The position numbers and the translations under genes were made by a program. From contig JAPJBO010000477.1 of assembly GCA_030068145.1 (NCBI GenBank), positions 108,168 through 172,167 on the forward strand: 64,000 nucleotides of DNA. Direction: 5' to 3'. The notes below the pieces were generated by a model. It worked only from the letters and a program-made list of their open reading frames with translations. It did no database searches and was not told where the DNA came from. This document shows, one piece after another, positions 33,519 to 46,083 of this stretch; positions within the stretch are counted from its first letter, which is position 1, and each line of letters starts with the position of its first letter. Origin of the DNA: Diplonema papillatum. Lineage: Eukaryota > Euglenozoa > Diplonemea > Diplonemida > Diplonemidae.

Positions 33519-33710
33519 TTAGCCACATGCAATGTGTGAGGAAACTGAACCGCCCAAGTAGGACCTTCTGATCATGATCATTTGCCAAATTATCCACCTG
33601 AAACGACGTCCAGGATTTGGGCTCCAGGTAGTGCGGTCAACGAAACCTCTAGTTTCCCTTTCTACTTTCTCCTACTCTCGCGGTGTACGGTTTTTTACCC
33701 TTCCTATTTC
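33333..33710 (+). repeat. Dispersed repeat, copy 1 (copy 2 at about 43580-43970)
   Basis: Shared blocks: AGCCACATGCAATGTGTGAG, CCAAGTAGGACCTTCTGATC, and CCAGGATTTGGGCT followed by AGTGCGGTCAACGAAA. The shorter AAGCCTC-AGGCAAA-CCCGTTTTCACA block lies upstream in both. The copies differ by small indels. No coding capacity. Confidence 0.75.
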
Positions 33711-34639
33711 CTTAATCCAATCACAACGACCCTCCCCGCAACGATATCCACGGAGCCACGGAGCGAAAACACCGCACCGCGTTTTATGAGTCCGAGCGGG
33801 GCTGGGCGCTGGCTATGTCTAGCGATCAAGCAACACGTACCGTCTACACGGCGCCGGCCCACGCTTCGTCCTTCGTCCTCCTTCTCAGAGCTCTTGCAGC
33901 ACCCAAAACACAACAAGCAGCCCCGCACAACAAAGAGAACCTGAAAGGATAGCGAGCCGGATAGAGCGCCCTATTGCAATTAAATCAAAAACACCGTCTA
34001 AAAACTTGCACTCTAAAAAAAAAAAAAAAAAAAACCCGCAAAGAAATCAACTGCCTTCGGGTAGGCTAGTCTGACACTAGTTGTCGTCGGAAAAAAAAAA
34101 AAAAAAAAAAAAAAGGATCGTCGGAAACACAAAGCAAAGCGATCCAATTTTGTGAAAAGGGAACACCCTTTCTTTTTGCCAAGTTTCGACCCAATGCAAC
34201 CCGAACGGGAGGGACCCTACCCAGACGGCACCGACCACCAACCACCCCCTGGGTGGGCTAGTCTGACACATGCTGTCGTCGGGGAAAAAAGGAATCCAAA
34301 AAAGAACCGTAAAAGCCAACCCCGTGGTCGAAACGCATGTTGATGCACCGATTCTAGACTCCGCTTCCTTCAATTCCGCCAGCATAAGTGAGTGCAAATG
34401 AAGACCCGGTGCTTTCAAAATCAATGTTCTTGAGAACTTCTTGTTGCCATCATAAAGAAGGAAAGCAAATAGTTGAAGCCAAGGATCCACTTTTCACATT
34501 TTGCATTCAAAAAGAGCGTCGTATGGTAAAGTGCGATACAAGTCAAAGCGCGTGGTATACTGATAGGACAGGGAGGGTTTCCGCCTTCTCCGTTGTGTAC
34601 GATAAGACGATACTTGGTCGCTGTGTGGTGGCAATCTTT
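33711..34639. other. Spacer with long A-runs
   Basis: A-runs lie at 34014-34035 and 34091-34114. GGCTAGTCTGACAC is repeated at 34064 and 34257, followed in both cases by a TGTCGTCGG-A-run arrangement. No gene seen. Confidence 0.5.
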
Positions 34640-35331
34640 CATTTACATGCGTGCCAAGAGGGGTCCTCTCGGAGTCGTCGGCTTTCACGCGGAAGCCGTA
34701 TATGATTACACAACTCGCACCCACTGCGCAGGGAACCGTCACAACAAACCACACCGCCGGCAGGCCGGTACGGCCTGAAAGCCTTGTACACCCCCAATAA
34801 TCCAAGGAAACCCTGCTGCCAAGGCGTTTCTCGATAAAGAGCATCGGGATGGGGATCCGACTTCTCTTTTTTGCGGCGTGCCGTGTCCGCGGAGTCGTCG
34901 GCTTTCACGCGGAAGCTGTATGTGCACAACACCCACCCACTGCGCAGGGGGCCGTCACAACAAACCACGCAAGGCAGCCGGCACCGGCAGGCCGGTACGG
35001 CCTGAAAGCCTTGCACACCCCCAATAATCCAAGGAAACCCTGCTGCCAAGGCGTTTCTCGAAAAGGAGCATCGGGATGGGGATCCGACTTCTTTTTTTTT
35101 GCGGCGTGCCGTGTCCGCGGAGTTGTCGGCTTTCACGCGGAAGCTGTATGTGCACAACACCCACCCACTGCGCAGGGGGCCGTCACAACAAACCACGCAA
35201 GGCAGCCGGCACCGGCAGGCCGGTACGGCCTGAAAGCCTTGCACACCCCCAATAATCCAAGGAAACCCTGCTACCAAGGCGTTTCTCGAAAAAGAGCATC
35301 GGGAAAGGGATTCGACTTCTTTTTTTTTTTT
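34640..35331. repeat. 228-bp direct tandem repeat, three copies
   Basis: GCGGCGTGCCGTGTCCGCGG occurs at 34873 and again at 35101, giving a 228-bp period; a diverged first copy occupies about 34660-34872. Each unit contains a GCCGG...GGCCGGTACGGCC palindromic stretch and ends in a T-run. The third unit is interrupted in its T-run by a 215-bp family element, after which the unit resumes at 35550. Confidence 0.85.
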
Positions 35332-35547
35332 TTTGTATAAGCACCTGCTTTGTAGGAAATACTTGAGGAGGCTGCCAGCTGCAAAAGATCGAAGGAGGTA
35401 AATGTGCTGTAGCCCACACGAAACACAGGTGAATCTGGGTTCAGTGGCGGGCGTAAGCGTTCAACAAAAAAGACCCACTGTGTGGTTGTATTGTTTCCCC
35501 CTCTAGCCTCCTTCGAAGTAAGCACAAGGCAGCCCCTCGAGTATTTT
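35332..35547 (+). repeat. 215-bp dispersed repeat inserted in the 228-bp tandem repeat
   Basis: It begins TGTATAAGCACCTGCTTTG after a run of T and ends CTCGAGTATTTT. Directly after it, GCGGCGTGCCGTGTCCGC of the host repeat resumes. The flanks therefore give the insertion boundaries: insertion into a T-run. Confidence 0.85.
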
Positions 35548-35818
35548 TTGCGGCGTGCCGTGTCCGCTTATTGTCAACATCTTTTGGTGTACCGTGCGTA
35601 GCCTACGGCAGCTGTGGCATCTCTCATCTATCCACGGGTAGGATGACCGAGAGTCATCTACCCTGAAAGTGATTAGGTATAGATCCAACTACACGCGCGC
35701 GCGCGAATCTACGCCTGGCACCTACTATACCATCTGAAGATGGACCTCAAGACTGCGTAGACACTTCACAAACATTGGAAGACGAGACGCAGCGACTTTC
35801 CTCTAATCAAACAAACAA

Positions 35819-36042
35819 AAATACTCGAGGGACTGCCTTGTGCTCATTTCGAAGGAGGCTAGAGGGGGAGAAAACAATACAACTACAAAGTGGGTCTTTT
35901 TTGTTGAACGCTTACGCCCGCCACTAAACCCAGGGTTACCTGTGTTTCGTGTGGGCTACAGCACATTTACCTCCTTTGATCTATCGCAACTGGCAGTCTC
36001 CTCAAGCATTTCCTACAAAGCAGGTGCTTATACAAAAAAACT
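35819..36042 (-). repeat. 215-bp dispersed repeat, opposite orientation
   Basis: The full-length inverse of the preceding copy starts with AAATACTCGAGGGACTG and ends GGTGCTTATACAAAAAAA. Together with 35332-35547 it forms an inverted pair 270 bp apart. Confidence 0.85.
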
Positions 36043-36239
36043 GTCTATTTCAGCGCTTCTTTATTCAGCACTTCGTTGGGCCACTCTTACAAAAGGTCGG
36101 AAGACACCGATCTGTACGCCCATCTCGGATCGTCAGAAACGCAAAGAACCAAGCACCGCCGCGGTCGAACCGAACTTGGTGAGCTCCAGCCTTAGAAGCT
36201 GGAGCTGGTTCTTGGCGAAACTATTGAGCACTCACAAGG

Positions 36240-36745
36240 TTCGAAGTTGAAGTCCAGCCTCAGAAGCTGGAGTTAAAAAGCGGGTGTCACACACCCGCTT
36301 TTCGGGTGTGGATTTACACGCGTTTTGATTGTGGTACACCCAGGATCGGGCTGTGCTGCGTCCTCAAGGATTGGCACATCTCCCTTTCAGTGCGGCTTGT
36401 GGGTTTGACACCCTAAGCCTCGCACACGTGTTAGACTCCTTGGTCCGTGTTTCAAGACGGGTAGTAGAAGATCGCTGTGTCTGACATGAGCCTGCGAGCG
36501 TTTAACCACGTCAGGCCAGCGGGAGCAAGGACGTTGTCCGAAGACGCCGACACTTACCCTTCGCTGACGATGCCGCGGGTCACCTCCTCAACTCATTCCT
36601 ATCCAGGTCGATCCGAGCAAAACTGAGGCAGCCGGCAAGCCGTCTCGCAACAGAAGCTTGGACGATCCCGCTTTTCGGGTGTGACTCGGGCACACCCTCT
36701 TTAACTCCAGCTTCTCAGGCTGGACCTCACCGTGTAGCCGAAAAG
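36240..36745. mobile_element. Inverted-repeat element with TCCAGCCTCAGAAGCTGGAG ends
   Basis: The left end has CCAGCCTCAGAAGCTGGAG, then TTAAA and ACACCCGCTTTTCGGGTGTG. The right end has the inverse: CCGCTTTTCGGGTGTGACTC, CACCCTCTTTAACTCCAGC, then CTGGACCTCACCGTGTAG. About 300 bp without coding capacity lie between. A compact 180-bp relative lies at 39707-39890. Confidence 0.65.
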
Positions 36746-37039
36746 CGAGGGCCACCCCCTTTTCCCCAGCATCTTTCACTCTATTTTGTGTGGCTGGGGT
36801 TCTCCGTGAAGGAGAGGCGGCCGCTAGGAAGGAGGAAATCGCGCGGTAAAAAGAAGAGAAAGCACTAAGAAGAATGCGGAAAAAGAGAGAGATAGCGCCC
36901 GAAACGGAACACTCCCCCCCACCTTACTGTGCGACCGAGCCTCACCTTTGTGAACTCATTGTGTCTTCTTTTCGGATAGTCTTCTGCACACCCCACTGTT
37001 GCGCACATTCTTTCAAGGAGCTCGTAACCCCCCCACCGA

Positions 37040-37240
37040 TGTTGTCTTGTCACATGAAGGTAGCACGGACTACCAGACCAGCGGAGACCACCGCAAAAAA
37101 GAAACCCCCTTTTTTTTTCTTGATCGGGAAAAACACGCAGTCTTTTATCCCCGAGGTTTTATTATCCCGCAATCGAACCAGGTTGTAATACCTAAGCACA
37201 TACACACCTTCTCCGGTAGCTCCCGGCTCAGCCGATTTAA
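37040..37240 (+). repeat. Dispersed repeat shared with 60912-61203
   Basis: Both contain a T-run, AAACACGCA-CAGTCTTTT, CGAGGTTTTATT-TC, ACATACAC and CTCCGGTAGCTCC. A separate CGATGTTGTCTTGTCACATGAA sequence at 37037 recurs at 37482. No gene seen. Confidence 0.65.
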
Positions 37241-39706
37241 AAGGGTGCTTCTTTCCAGGGCAGGTATTCTCATCTTGCAAGGTGGCCGGTGCTTCCTCAC
37301 GGGCCCCGACGCACGCCTGCGTCCTCTCCATCCAACCCTCTGTTTTTCTTCTTTCTCTGTATCTCCAAATTCTCCCCTCGTGCTGGCACCACGAAGCGAG
37401 GTCCGTCGCTGCTAGCGGGCCCAGAGAAGGGAAATAAAACCTCACCTTATCCCACAAATCAGCACCAATAACAACGACCCCCGATGTTGTCTTGTCACAT
37501 GAAGCTGGCGAAGCCGTGGAAGTTCAGCTGATGCAGGCCACACCTGGCCCTTCACCTGAGGCCTTTCTGTTGGTGTGAAAGAAGCTGCACATCATCAAGA
37601 AGTCCTACATTACATCTTGCACATTGTGACCTTTTTCCAGATTCCAGTGCGTCACCTGTGCTTCACCTAAATACGTTCAGGCTCAAGACCCAGGGACAAC
37701 ATTGCCCCCCCCCACCCATATTAAACTAGTTCAGACACATTGCATGGGGCCATTCGACTGTTGACAGCAACTACCAGAAGCCAACGTTCATGTGAAGAAC
37801 CCCTAACGCTCCCCAGAGTTGTACCGAAGTGGAGAGTGTTGGGCAAATATAGTACCATGTTGGCTCGACGCGGGCCAAGCGTGTGCAGAAGCTGCGTTTT
37901 GGCCTGTCCCCCTATTTCCTGGGACTTCGTCGACCATGGTCTCCCGTGGTTTCATGGTCGATCACTGGCTCACGGTCAGATTGGCCCGAGTCCATATTAC
38001 CATATAGTTTCCTCATCCATTCCTCCCTCCCAGTTCTTCACAACTACGCACTTCTTTTCAACGCCGCGCCCATCTGATATATATAAAGAGGTCCTTTGCC
38101 GAAGCCAAGAGTTGCCCGTTTCTTTGCGATCGTGACGAGAATAAAAGTGGACACCATCAAAGAACGCAGACCCAGCAAGAAGGGGACCTTGCGCGCTGTG
38201 TGTGGCCAAGCCGTCGACGTTTCTTGTTCAGTTCTTTTTTTTGGCCGGCGTGTGTCGATAACGAGGCATGCAGGCAAGATGCAGAGAGCTGGAATTGCCT
38301 CTTGCGAGCCCACGTGCAAGTATTCGTAGCCCAAGTCTTCTCCTTCAGCCACTTCGAAAGACGTAGCGTATATATGGCTCTTTGTTTTTATGTAAGGAGA
38401 GTCCGAAAAAGCAATTACCACAGTGTCGCCTTTTAAAAAAAGGCGCCTTTAGGTAGGCGGCACGAACACGGGGAGGGGTAGGGTACGGTATTAATGCGGA
38501 AGACGTTGGTCATCCCATATGTTCATAACTAGCAACTGCACAAGCAAAGTCCCGTACGACATGGGCGTCCCACACCGTTCCAACAGACCAGGCCCGATAT
38601 TCCGTGCCGATTGTGAGCTAGCCATTGGGGTGATTAGGGTGCTCAAAAAGTACGTTGCCAATCGCGCTAAACGATGTAAGCGCGACGATGCGTACACGAA
38701 ACGAAAGAGGAACCTACAAAAACGGTCAGACGGACCAAGAAGACAGGCAGTCACCTACTGCGGCACCAGTAAGGTATGTGGACAATGGCCGAAACCACCA
38801 ATGACCAACGACCAAGGTACCCACCGATCCTCTTACCTCGTGTAACCACCACTCTTACGACACTCAGAGCACAAAGAATATCTTCCCTTAACGACGAAGG
38901 TCACCCGGAAACTTTGAAACCCCGGAGTTTGAAGCGAACTTTCACACCCCGCCGCTCGACGGTCAACCGGAGACTCAAAAAACTCCGGCTCCTTGCAACT
39001 CGAAACAGTCTAGAAAAAGACGCCAATCTGCACGCCCATACGGGATCGTCGGTAACATAAAAATAACATCTGTACGCGATTTGTGAACGTCAAACAACCA
39101 TTTCAAGAGTCTCGAAAAGTGACGCAGTGGCTCGGCTCGGAGGACGGCATACCAAATATCACGTCGGTAGATCGTTCGGTAACGCAGAAGCGGCAGCGAG
39201 CATGAAACGACGAAACGAGAAAATGATAACCAAGCCGCTCCTTCGTGTCGTGGCAGTCATCGCCGAGTATTTCTGTATTGTATCAGAAAAAGCCAAGAAA
39301 ACGCGAAGGACGGTGCTACAGCATGATTCGGCAACCGCTGCTAAACGCACGACAGTGCATGCTAATCCATGTGGTTCATGTACTTACAAAAGAACTCAAT
39401 GCTAAACGGAAAAGCCCAGAAAATCCATCGTAAAGAAAGAAAACCAAAAATACCATCACTAAAAGGCATGAAAAGACGCTGAAAGTAAATAATGTTGTCG
39501 ACAACGAAAAGCAAAAGAATAAACCAAAACTATGCATTTCTTGTGTGGGGCGCACTCTTGCCAAACTTGCAAAACCAATAACACTGCTCAATCAAGGAGC
39601 ACCAACCAACCGAGCTTTCTTCATGCAGTATCCTCATTATCGTCCGGTCGTTTTCTTTGTTGATCAGCCTCGTGTGGCCCCCCCCCTTGGAAATTGACGC
39701 TTGTTG
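37241..39706. other. Spacer; half foldback element near 38423
   Basis: Bases 38423-38480 (GTGTCGCCTTTTAAAAAAAGG ... AGGCGGCACGAACACGGGG) are a diverged copy of half of the 9303-9503 foldback element. Bases 39352-39410 carry a GTGCATGCTAATCC-TGTGGTTCATGTACTTA block found again at 42586, 52165 and 53988. No supported gene. Confidence 0.5.
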
Positions 39707-39890
39707 CCACACGGTGGTGTCGAGCCTCAGAAGCTGGAGCTAAACCTGGGGTTAAAGTGTGTTGTCACACCCGTTTTTCGGGTGTGGATTTACACGCATT
39801 TTGGCTGCAGCACACACCCGCTTTTCGGGTGTGACTTGGGCACACCCTCTTTAACTCCGGCGTCTGAGGCTGGACCCCACGGTGTGGCTT
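39707..39890. mobile_element. Short MITE-like element with about 38-bp inverted ends
   Basis: The left end is CCACACGGTGGTGTCGAGCC then TCAGAAGC(T/C)GGAG. The right end is its inverted complement with a few changes, finishing CCCCACGGTGTGG. Two internal CACACCCG-TTTTTCGGGTGTG hairpins. It is related to 36240-36745. Confidence 0.7.
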
Positions 39891-40687
39891 GCCAGTGTCG
39901 CTAACTCCTCGTCGAACGAGATCTGCCGTTCCAAGGCTAAGAGCTACTGCTCCGAAATGTGGCATATCGCAATGGGGCCTGTTCTACGCAGTTCAAGCGA
40001 CCTTTGTTCGGCCGACATGTACGGCTCATATTTGTGAAAAACCTTGTGGGTGACATCAACCGGCACGCGCAAAACACCACGAAACCATGGTTGATTTCCC
40101 AGTGTGACCACTGCTGGTCTTATCATCACCCTCGCACCGACGTTCTTCGAAACGAACCATGTTTGCCCCCCTGACGAACAGGGGCTTCATCGCCTGTGAC
40201 ACAGTTCAAGCGACCTTTTACTACTACTACTACCACCATCACCAGTCACACTTTTTTCATGCCCGATAGTCACGCGCCCCCTGCATTCTTCTTGTTTGTT
40301 TTTGTTCAACGTAGGTATCCCTATTTTTGTGTGCCAGACGTCGACGAGGCGGGCGGACAGTGCACGGCTCCGAGACTGGCTCTGCAAGCAAAAAAAAAGG
40401 CAACCACAACTTCGTCGCTTTGCGCAGAGGCACCACGGGGAAACCGTTGCTCGTTTATTGCGTTGTACGGACCCGCTCTCCCCCCTGCTTCCCCTCCTTC
40501 TTTTTCTTGATCCTTCGCTTCAGGGCAAAATATGCACAGGCGTGTTTGCGTAGCCACCGCGCAAAAACACTCTAAAAATTGAAATCCAAAATTTGAAAAG
40601 GAAAACGGCCTACGCCCCAAGGAAAGCTTGCCCCACCAGTGCAGCCAGAGAGAGTGCAAACTCTCGTCACAGGTGGCCAATCGTGCC
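39891..40687. other. Spacer with no supported gene
   Basis: GTTCAAGCGACCTTT recurs at 39992 and 40203. Open frames here show no domain and mixed composition. Confidence 0.45.
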
Positions 40688-41215
40688 CCAAAGTTTTTTT
40701 TTCGTGCCCGTTGGCGCAGGGATTTTCCCCTTTAGTGAAAAAAAAAAAAATTCACTAAAAAAAAAAAAAAATTCCCAAAATGGGCTTGGTGAAAAAACTT
40801 TTTTCACTAAAGGGATTTTGCGTTGCTGGGTGTAGGTGGTCAGGGCGCGGGTTGTGGTGGACAGTGTGGGTGGGCGTGGGTGGTGGGCGCTGGTGGTGGA
40901 GTGGGTGCGTGTTGTGTGTGGTCGGGGGTGGGTTGTGTGGTAGCGCGGGAAAGTTGAGTGGGGTGGTGGGCCAGAGGGAGGGGCCGGTTGTGTGTGGTCG
41001 GGCGTGGTTGTGGGTGGTAAAGGGCGCGGTTTGGTGGACAGTGTGGGTGGGCGTGGGTGGTGGGCGCTGGTGGTGGAGTGGGTGCGTGTTGTGTTGGTCG
41101 GGGCGTGGGTTGTGGGTGGTAAGGGCGCGGGTTGTGGTGGACAGTGTGGGTGGGCGTGGGTGGTGGGCTGGTGGTGAAGTGGGTGCGTGTTGTGTGTGGT
41201 CAGGGTGTGGTTTAA
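40688..41215. repeat. Inverted repeat followed by a GT-rich strand-asymmetric minisatellite
   Basis: CCCCTTTAGTGAAAAAA (about 40728) and TTTTTTCACTAAAGGG (about 40799) form a foldback with A-runs between. From 40830 to 41215 the top strand is almost free of C and A. It is built of GTGGACAGTGTGGGTGGGCG-type units spaced 103 bp (41034 to 41137) and 177 bp. The long open frames on either strand are by-products of this composition. Confidence 0.8.
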
Positions 41216-44200
41216 GCGGCCCAACAACAGGTCTGTATGATGCGGACCGTATCCAAGGAACGTGAACCATCCGAGTGACTTAACATCTTCTACTTACATC
41301 GTTCACGGCATCATGTGTAGCTGTTCTGCATGTTCTCTGAATCCGTTTCCTGCTTGATCTGAAGAGGAGCAAGAGGGTAGGGAGTGAGCTAGCACCCCAA
41401 ACTTGAGTGGGGTGAAGGGCCAGAGGGACCCCCGCTTATGGGGCTACGAGGTCAACGACGCGTACCACACACAGACAGACACAGGCACGTGTCGACTGGC
41501 ACCCACACCACACCACACCGGCAGAAAAACTTTTCTGCCGGAGTGAAATTTTTTTTCACCACGGGTTTGGCCCGAAACTGGTGAGTGGAAAAACCCCTGC
41601 GTTGGCGCAGGAAAAAAAAAAAAAAAAACCAGTACAGCAAGCTGGTGGCCACGTGCTGCCAACTGGAACCCACTACGCAAACTCAGCGCCGCCGGAAAAC
41701 TGAAGCTTTTACCCTGCCTCGTTGTGAGAACAAAACAAAACCTACACATTTCTTCCCCGAGTACGCCAAAAAAAAACCCACCAGCCTACTTGCGCTTTGC
41801 GCTCCAAGCCCGGCGGGAAAGCCGCACTACAATGCCGGGGGTTCTCCCCTTCTCCCGAAGTTTTTATTCTCTCTTTTCAGGTTGAAGTTTTGACCAGTTA
41901 TTTGTGTGGCTGACAGCTACGCCACTGTAGCTGGTCAGGCACCGACTAGCCGCGCATGTATGCACGGCTAATGCAAAATGGTGTGGTGTTCAGTTTTCGG
42001 TCGGGTAAGTGCCCGGCCTCGGGATGAATTGGAAAGACTCCTAAACCAGTCTACCCGGTAGATGTCTGACCGTACAAACGCCGGACCGTACAGTCCGCCA
42101 ACATACCGCGTACCAGCTGCACCAGTGCACTGGCTCGTATGAGCACGGGGCCCGACACAATCCCTGCACTCTTCTGCTGCGGCAACGAAAAAGGAGACGG
42201 CGACGACCGGACGGGCGACCAAGAGGCCGCCACCAACGCCAGGAACCAGCGAACGACCAGCGCTGAAGAAGAGGGTGCTCGGCACCCCGAGGGAAGGCCC
42301 GATCGCCGGCCGCAAGCGGAAGAAGACGAAGGCGACCACACCCGACTCAGGGGTGCATCGAAGGAAGAAGAAGGTACCGAGGGCAAGCAGCTCTCAGAAA
42401 CGACTGGGGGACCACGGGCACACCAATGCCCTCGAAAGTGGAAAACGGGCCCACGTGCCCGCCCTCGTACTCGCCGACTCAGTCTCTGGAATCGCAAGAA
42501 AGCCAAACCCCGCTAGCTCCACAAATGCTCGACCTTGACGACGCAATGGCAGGTGACGACGTCATCCGATAACCTGACTTTCAAGGCAGTGCATGTTAAT
42601 CCGTGTGGTTCATGTACTTAAAAGAACTCAATGCTAAACACCCGAACGGTCCCAAACAGTGTTGCTACGTCCGGGTTTAGTCGCGCGCTTCGTTCGTCGT
42701 GGCTCCGGTGGCTGAAGGCACACCGGGTGGCGGCAGCTTTTGCCCCGGCACTTGTTTGTGCGCACTTCCTTCAAACCCGTTTTGTTCATCTAACGAGAGT
42801 GAGGATAGTACGCTACCATCGATCTGTTTTTGCTCTTGACAAATTGCATTTGTTAGACACAAAAGCACCGACGGCCGCCCCGCGTTGCGGTCGTCTTCCG
42901 CCGTCAAGCACCGGAGGGTTCCCCGCGGCCCCAAATTCGGGGTTAATAAACCTTAAAAACGAACCTCTAAACCACAATAAACGCTAAAAAGCCTGCTTCC
43001 CGAAAAACACGGCCTTCGGTTAATTAATCGTCGTTAACCAAGAGGGGACGCGGGACAACACTGCGCAGCAGGTCAAGAGGCAATACCGCCCGTGAGCGTG
43101 GCCTAGTTTGCTGGGCATCAGCGTACTGCTGGTATTCAGAAGGCTGGGATAAACCCCTCTCGCATCAAGACCTGTGCTCTATGAACGGTGGTTTGCAAGT
43201 AATCTCTTCATCGGGATGAAAACGCTTACGCGTACACCATACGCATACGGGTCGACCACCGATGTTACTGTGAACAAACCAGCGTGCAAAGCAGGCGTTC
43301 GCCGTGAATTGGGCGTCAGGCGTTCGGGCGTCGCGGAGCCTAGAACCGCTCTTCTCACTCAATTTTGTTCAAAAGGTGGCGTCGGCACTGTTTTGCGCAC
43401 AACCGGAAACGATACCATTTCGCACCCGTGCACAGCCACGTTAAATCCGGATCCCAGGGGGCGACGCTTCATTGTTTCAAGACTTCGACGAAAAAGAAAA
43501 AGAGAAACCAAAAACGTTCTTTCCTTCCGTGCGAGACTTCGCCTTCGATGGCGTACTAGCGGCGTCATCCTTCTATATATAAATAACACGAAAAGCCTCT
43601 AGGCAAATACCCGTTTTCACACTTCTTCTGCGGAGGTGAATTCTTCCACAGCTCGCTACTAAAAAATGTTCCGGGTAGCCGAACAGTAGCGGTGGTGTTT
43701 TCAGACAGCCAGACGCGCGTTAACTATCTGCTATTCGACCCCCCTTTACCAAAATTTGGTCAAAAAGAAAACCACACATTTTTGTTTTAGCCACATGCAA
43801 TGTGTGAGGAAACTGAACCGCCCAAGTAGGACCTTCTGATCATGATCATTTGCCAAATTTGCCACCTGAATCCACGTCCAGGATTTGGGCTAGTGCGGTC
43901 AACGAAAACTCTAGTTTCCCTTTCTTCTACTTTCTCCTACTCTCGTGGTGTACGGTTTTTTTTCTTTTTACCAAACATGAAATGTTGGAGGAAATGAAAA
44001 GCTCGTCGCCGCAAACCGTGGCGTTTTCACTTGCGTCCTGAATCCAGCTTTACGTAAAAAACGATCAGGCACTGCGTTCAACGAAAACAACTCTATCTTC
44101 CCATCACACATCATCATTAGTTTTGTATCAGCCGCGGTTGTGCGAGTGACGAGCTCTTATTTTTTTTGCCTGGAAAACTAGTGGTAACACGGCTTTTCAG

Positions 44201-44967
44201 CGTTCTACGAATGTCATACGAATGCACGGCGCCCAGAGGAGCCTAGCAGCAAATGACAATTAACTTGAATCAATGCGGTGCTACCCCTGCCATTGTAAGT
44301 GGCCAACGGCAGCGTACGTCGCGGTTGATCGGTCCTGCATGAACCTTTCTATCAAACAAAAGGGCCATTTAAAACCGAACCCCCCGCTGAACAGAGCAGG
44401 GCAGCAGAACTGTCAAACCAGCAAAAGAAAAGCAAGGAAAAAGAGGGAGAAAAAAAAAAGTTAACCCAAGCCACTTCCGTCGGTAGAAAAAGACGTGCCT
44501 CAAGGGATTACAACCGCCTTCGTTCGGAGGGGATGGCCAATCTGCCGAATGGTAGGGAGCCTCCATGGGTGCCCGTGGGTGTGCTGGTCTGCAAAAACTG
44601 CCGTCGGGGTGGGGGAGGGGAATAAAGCAAGAACGCAATCCAACCTTTGGAGCTCTGTTAACACAGAGGCCCCAGTCTTTCCTTTGGCAAAGCACACCTC
44701 ACCACTTTCCTCCTGACTTGTAGAGCCCTTTCGTCTTCCTCCGTATCACCTATCGCCTGTAGTTCACATATCGAGTCTTACTCTTCGGGACTTCAACATC
44801 GAGAGGGAGGTTCTCGTCCATTTGACACACCCAAACCCCCGGTTTGCCTTCCCACACCCCCCCACCCCAGCGATTTTCCCTTTAATATCCCGATACCCGC
44901 GTTCTAGAGGTTCGTTGCAAGGGAGTACAATTGCGGCCGCTTTTCTGAACTGCGCACACCCTCTTTA
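41216..44967. other. Spacer; several dispersed repeats and one GC-rich coding-like block
   Basis: Bases 41636-41720 (CTGGAACCCACTACGCAAAC TCAGCGCCGCC) recur in transaldolase intron 1 at about 56575-56660. Bases 42139-42520 are GC-rich and codon-like in more than one frame (K/R/E-rich), possibly a decayed ORF of a retroelement; no family recognised. Copy 2 of the 33333 repeat occupies about 43580-43970, with a relative of the 2962-3142 element's right half just before it (43655-43745). No intact gene supported. Confidence 0.45.
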
Positions 44968-45260
44968 TTTTTACATAAGCGCCAGCTTGAAAGGAAATGC
45001 TCGACGATGCTGCCCGACACAAAGAACAGAAGGGATCCCACGTGCTGTAACTACCGAACCATGTGTTGAACGGACGTGAGGTCATGCGGGTCTACCCCTA
45101 CACGACAGCAACGGGTCAACATCCTGAGTGAGAAAACAACATACACGGTGGTGTAAGCGACGAACAAATCAGATTGTGTTTGTATTGTATTTGCCCCTCT
45201 ACCCCTATAGTCCCTCCTTCCATTCGGAGTCGAAGCAGCTACGTCGAGTATTTTCTCCTG
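44968..45260 (+). repeat. Old, diverged copy of the 215-bp family
   Basis: Collinear landmarks: ACATAAGCGCCAGCTT, GGAAATGCTCGA, ACGTGCTGTAAC, GTGTAAGCGACGAACAA, TTGTATTG, CCCCTCTA and TCGAGTATTTTC. It is about 290 bp long owing to extra sequence in the middle. Confidence 0.6.
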
Positions 45261-46083
45261 AGTAGAATCGACACGCACATCGAGCACGGCCCGGCCAGCA
45301 CCTGCGCAGGCTTGTTCGACGCTGGTTATAAAGCCGGCAGCCTATGAAGTGTAGCAGACTTGCTGCGGCAGTTCGTGCGTGCTGGACGTGGGAATATACA
45401 AACCATACGCATCGCCGATCCTGTGGCAGCGCGCATGTGCCATACCCGTGTGCCCCAGGACGGACGCGACACTACCGTCGGCAGCCAACTTGGCCATGCA
45501 TCCCCGAACGGTGCCGAGCTTAAGAAGACTCGAACTGAAGACAGATGCGGCGAGGTGTCAATTGTTGCGCGCTGAAAATTCTCCCGGTGCTGATGGGCCA
45601 TGCGTCCCCGAACCGTGCCGTTGCACCCTCCACCCCCTGCTGATCGTGGCTTACACGGCGCAGGCGGGACAGTGCGGTGTTGTGCACACATCCATTCCAA
45701 GCACGTTCTTGCAACCACCCCCTGCTGATTGTCATGTCTGCCTCGCAGTAGGCAAGCATGTTGGCCTTCAACGCTTCCCCGGACGTAGCGAAGCTTTAAC
45801 TTTCAGGAAAGGGCGAGTGAGCCGCACTGCCGACGCTACTTCGTAGAAGAACGTGTTGGAGCTAGCATCTTCTGACCTCATCGCGCTGGCTTCGGGTTTC
45901 GACTGTTCAGGGCTCGTTGTGTCAACCTTTTCTGTAAAAAAATAACGAGGAAAGAGTGACTGCCATTCTTTGATCCTGTTTGGCACGGGCTAGTGTATGT
46001 GTACCAGAAAAAGGTCAGTTATTGTCGCCATTTCGCCGTGTTCGCCGGAAAGCCGGCCAGTTAGGGTAGGCGGGGGGTTTTTT
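45261..46083. other. Spacer with dispersed repeat block
   Basis: GTGCGGTGTTG...CCATTCCAAGCACGTTCTTGCA at 45672-45716 belongs to the family also at 5851 and 48546. The nearby ACGGTGCCGAGC / CCGTGCCGTTGC stretch is duplicated within 100 bp. No gene supported. Confidence 0.45.

Noticed and set aside
42139-42520. Basic protein gene
   Set aside because: Two frames look equally codon-like, there is no recognisable domain and the flanks are repeats; kept only as a possible remnant.
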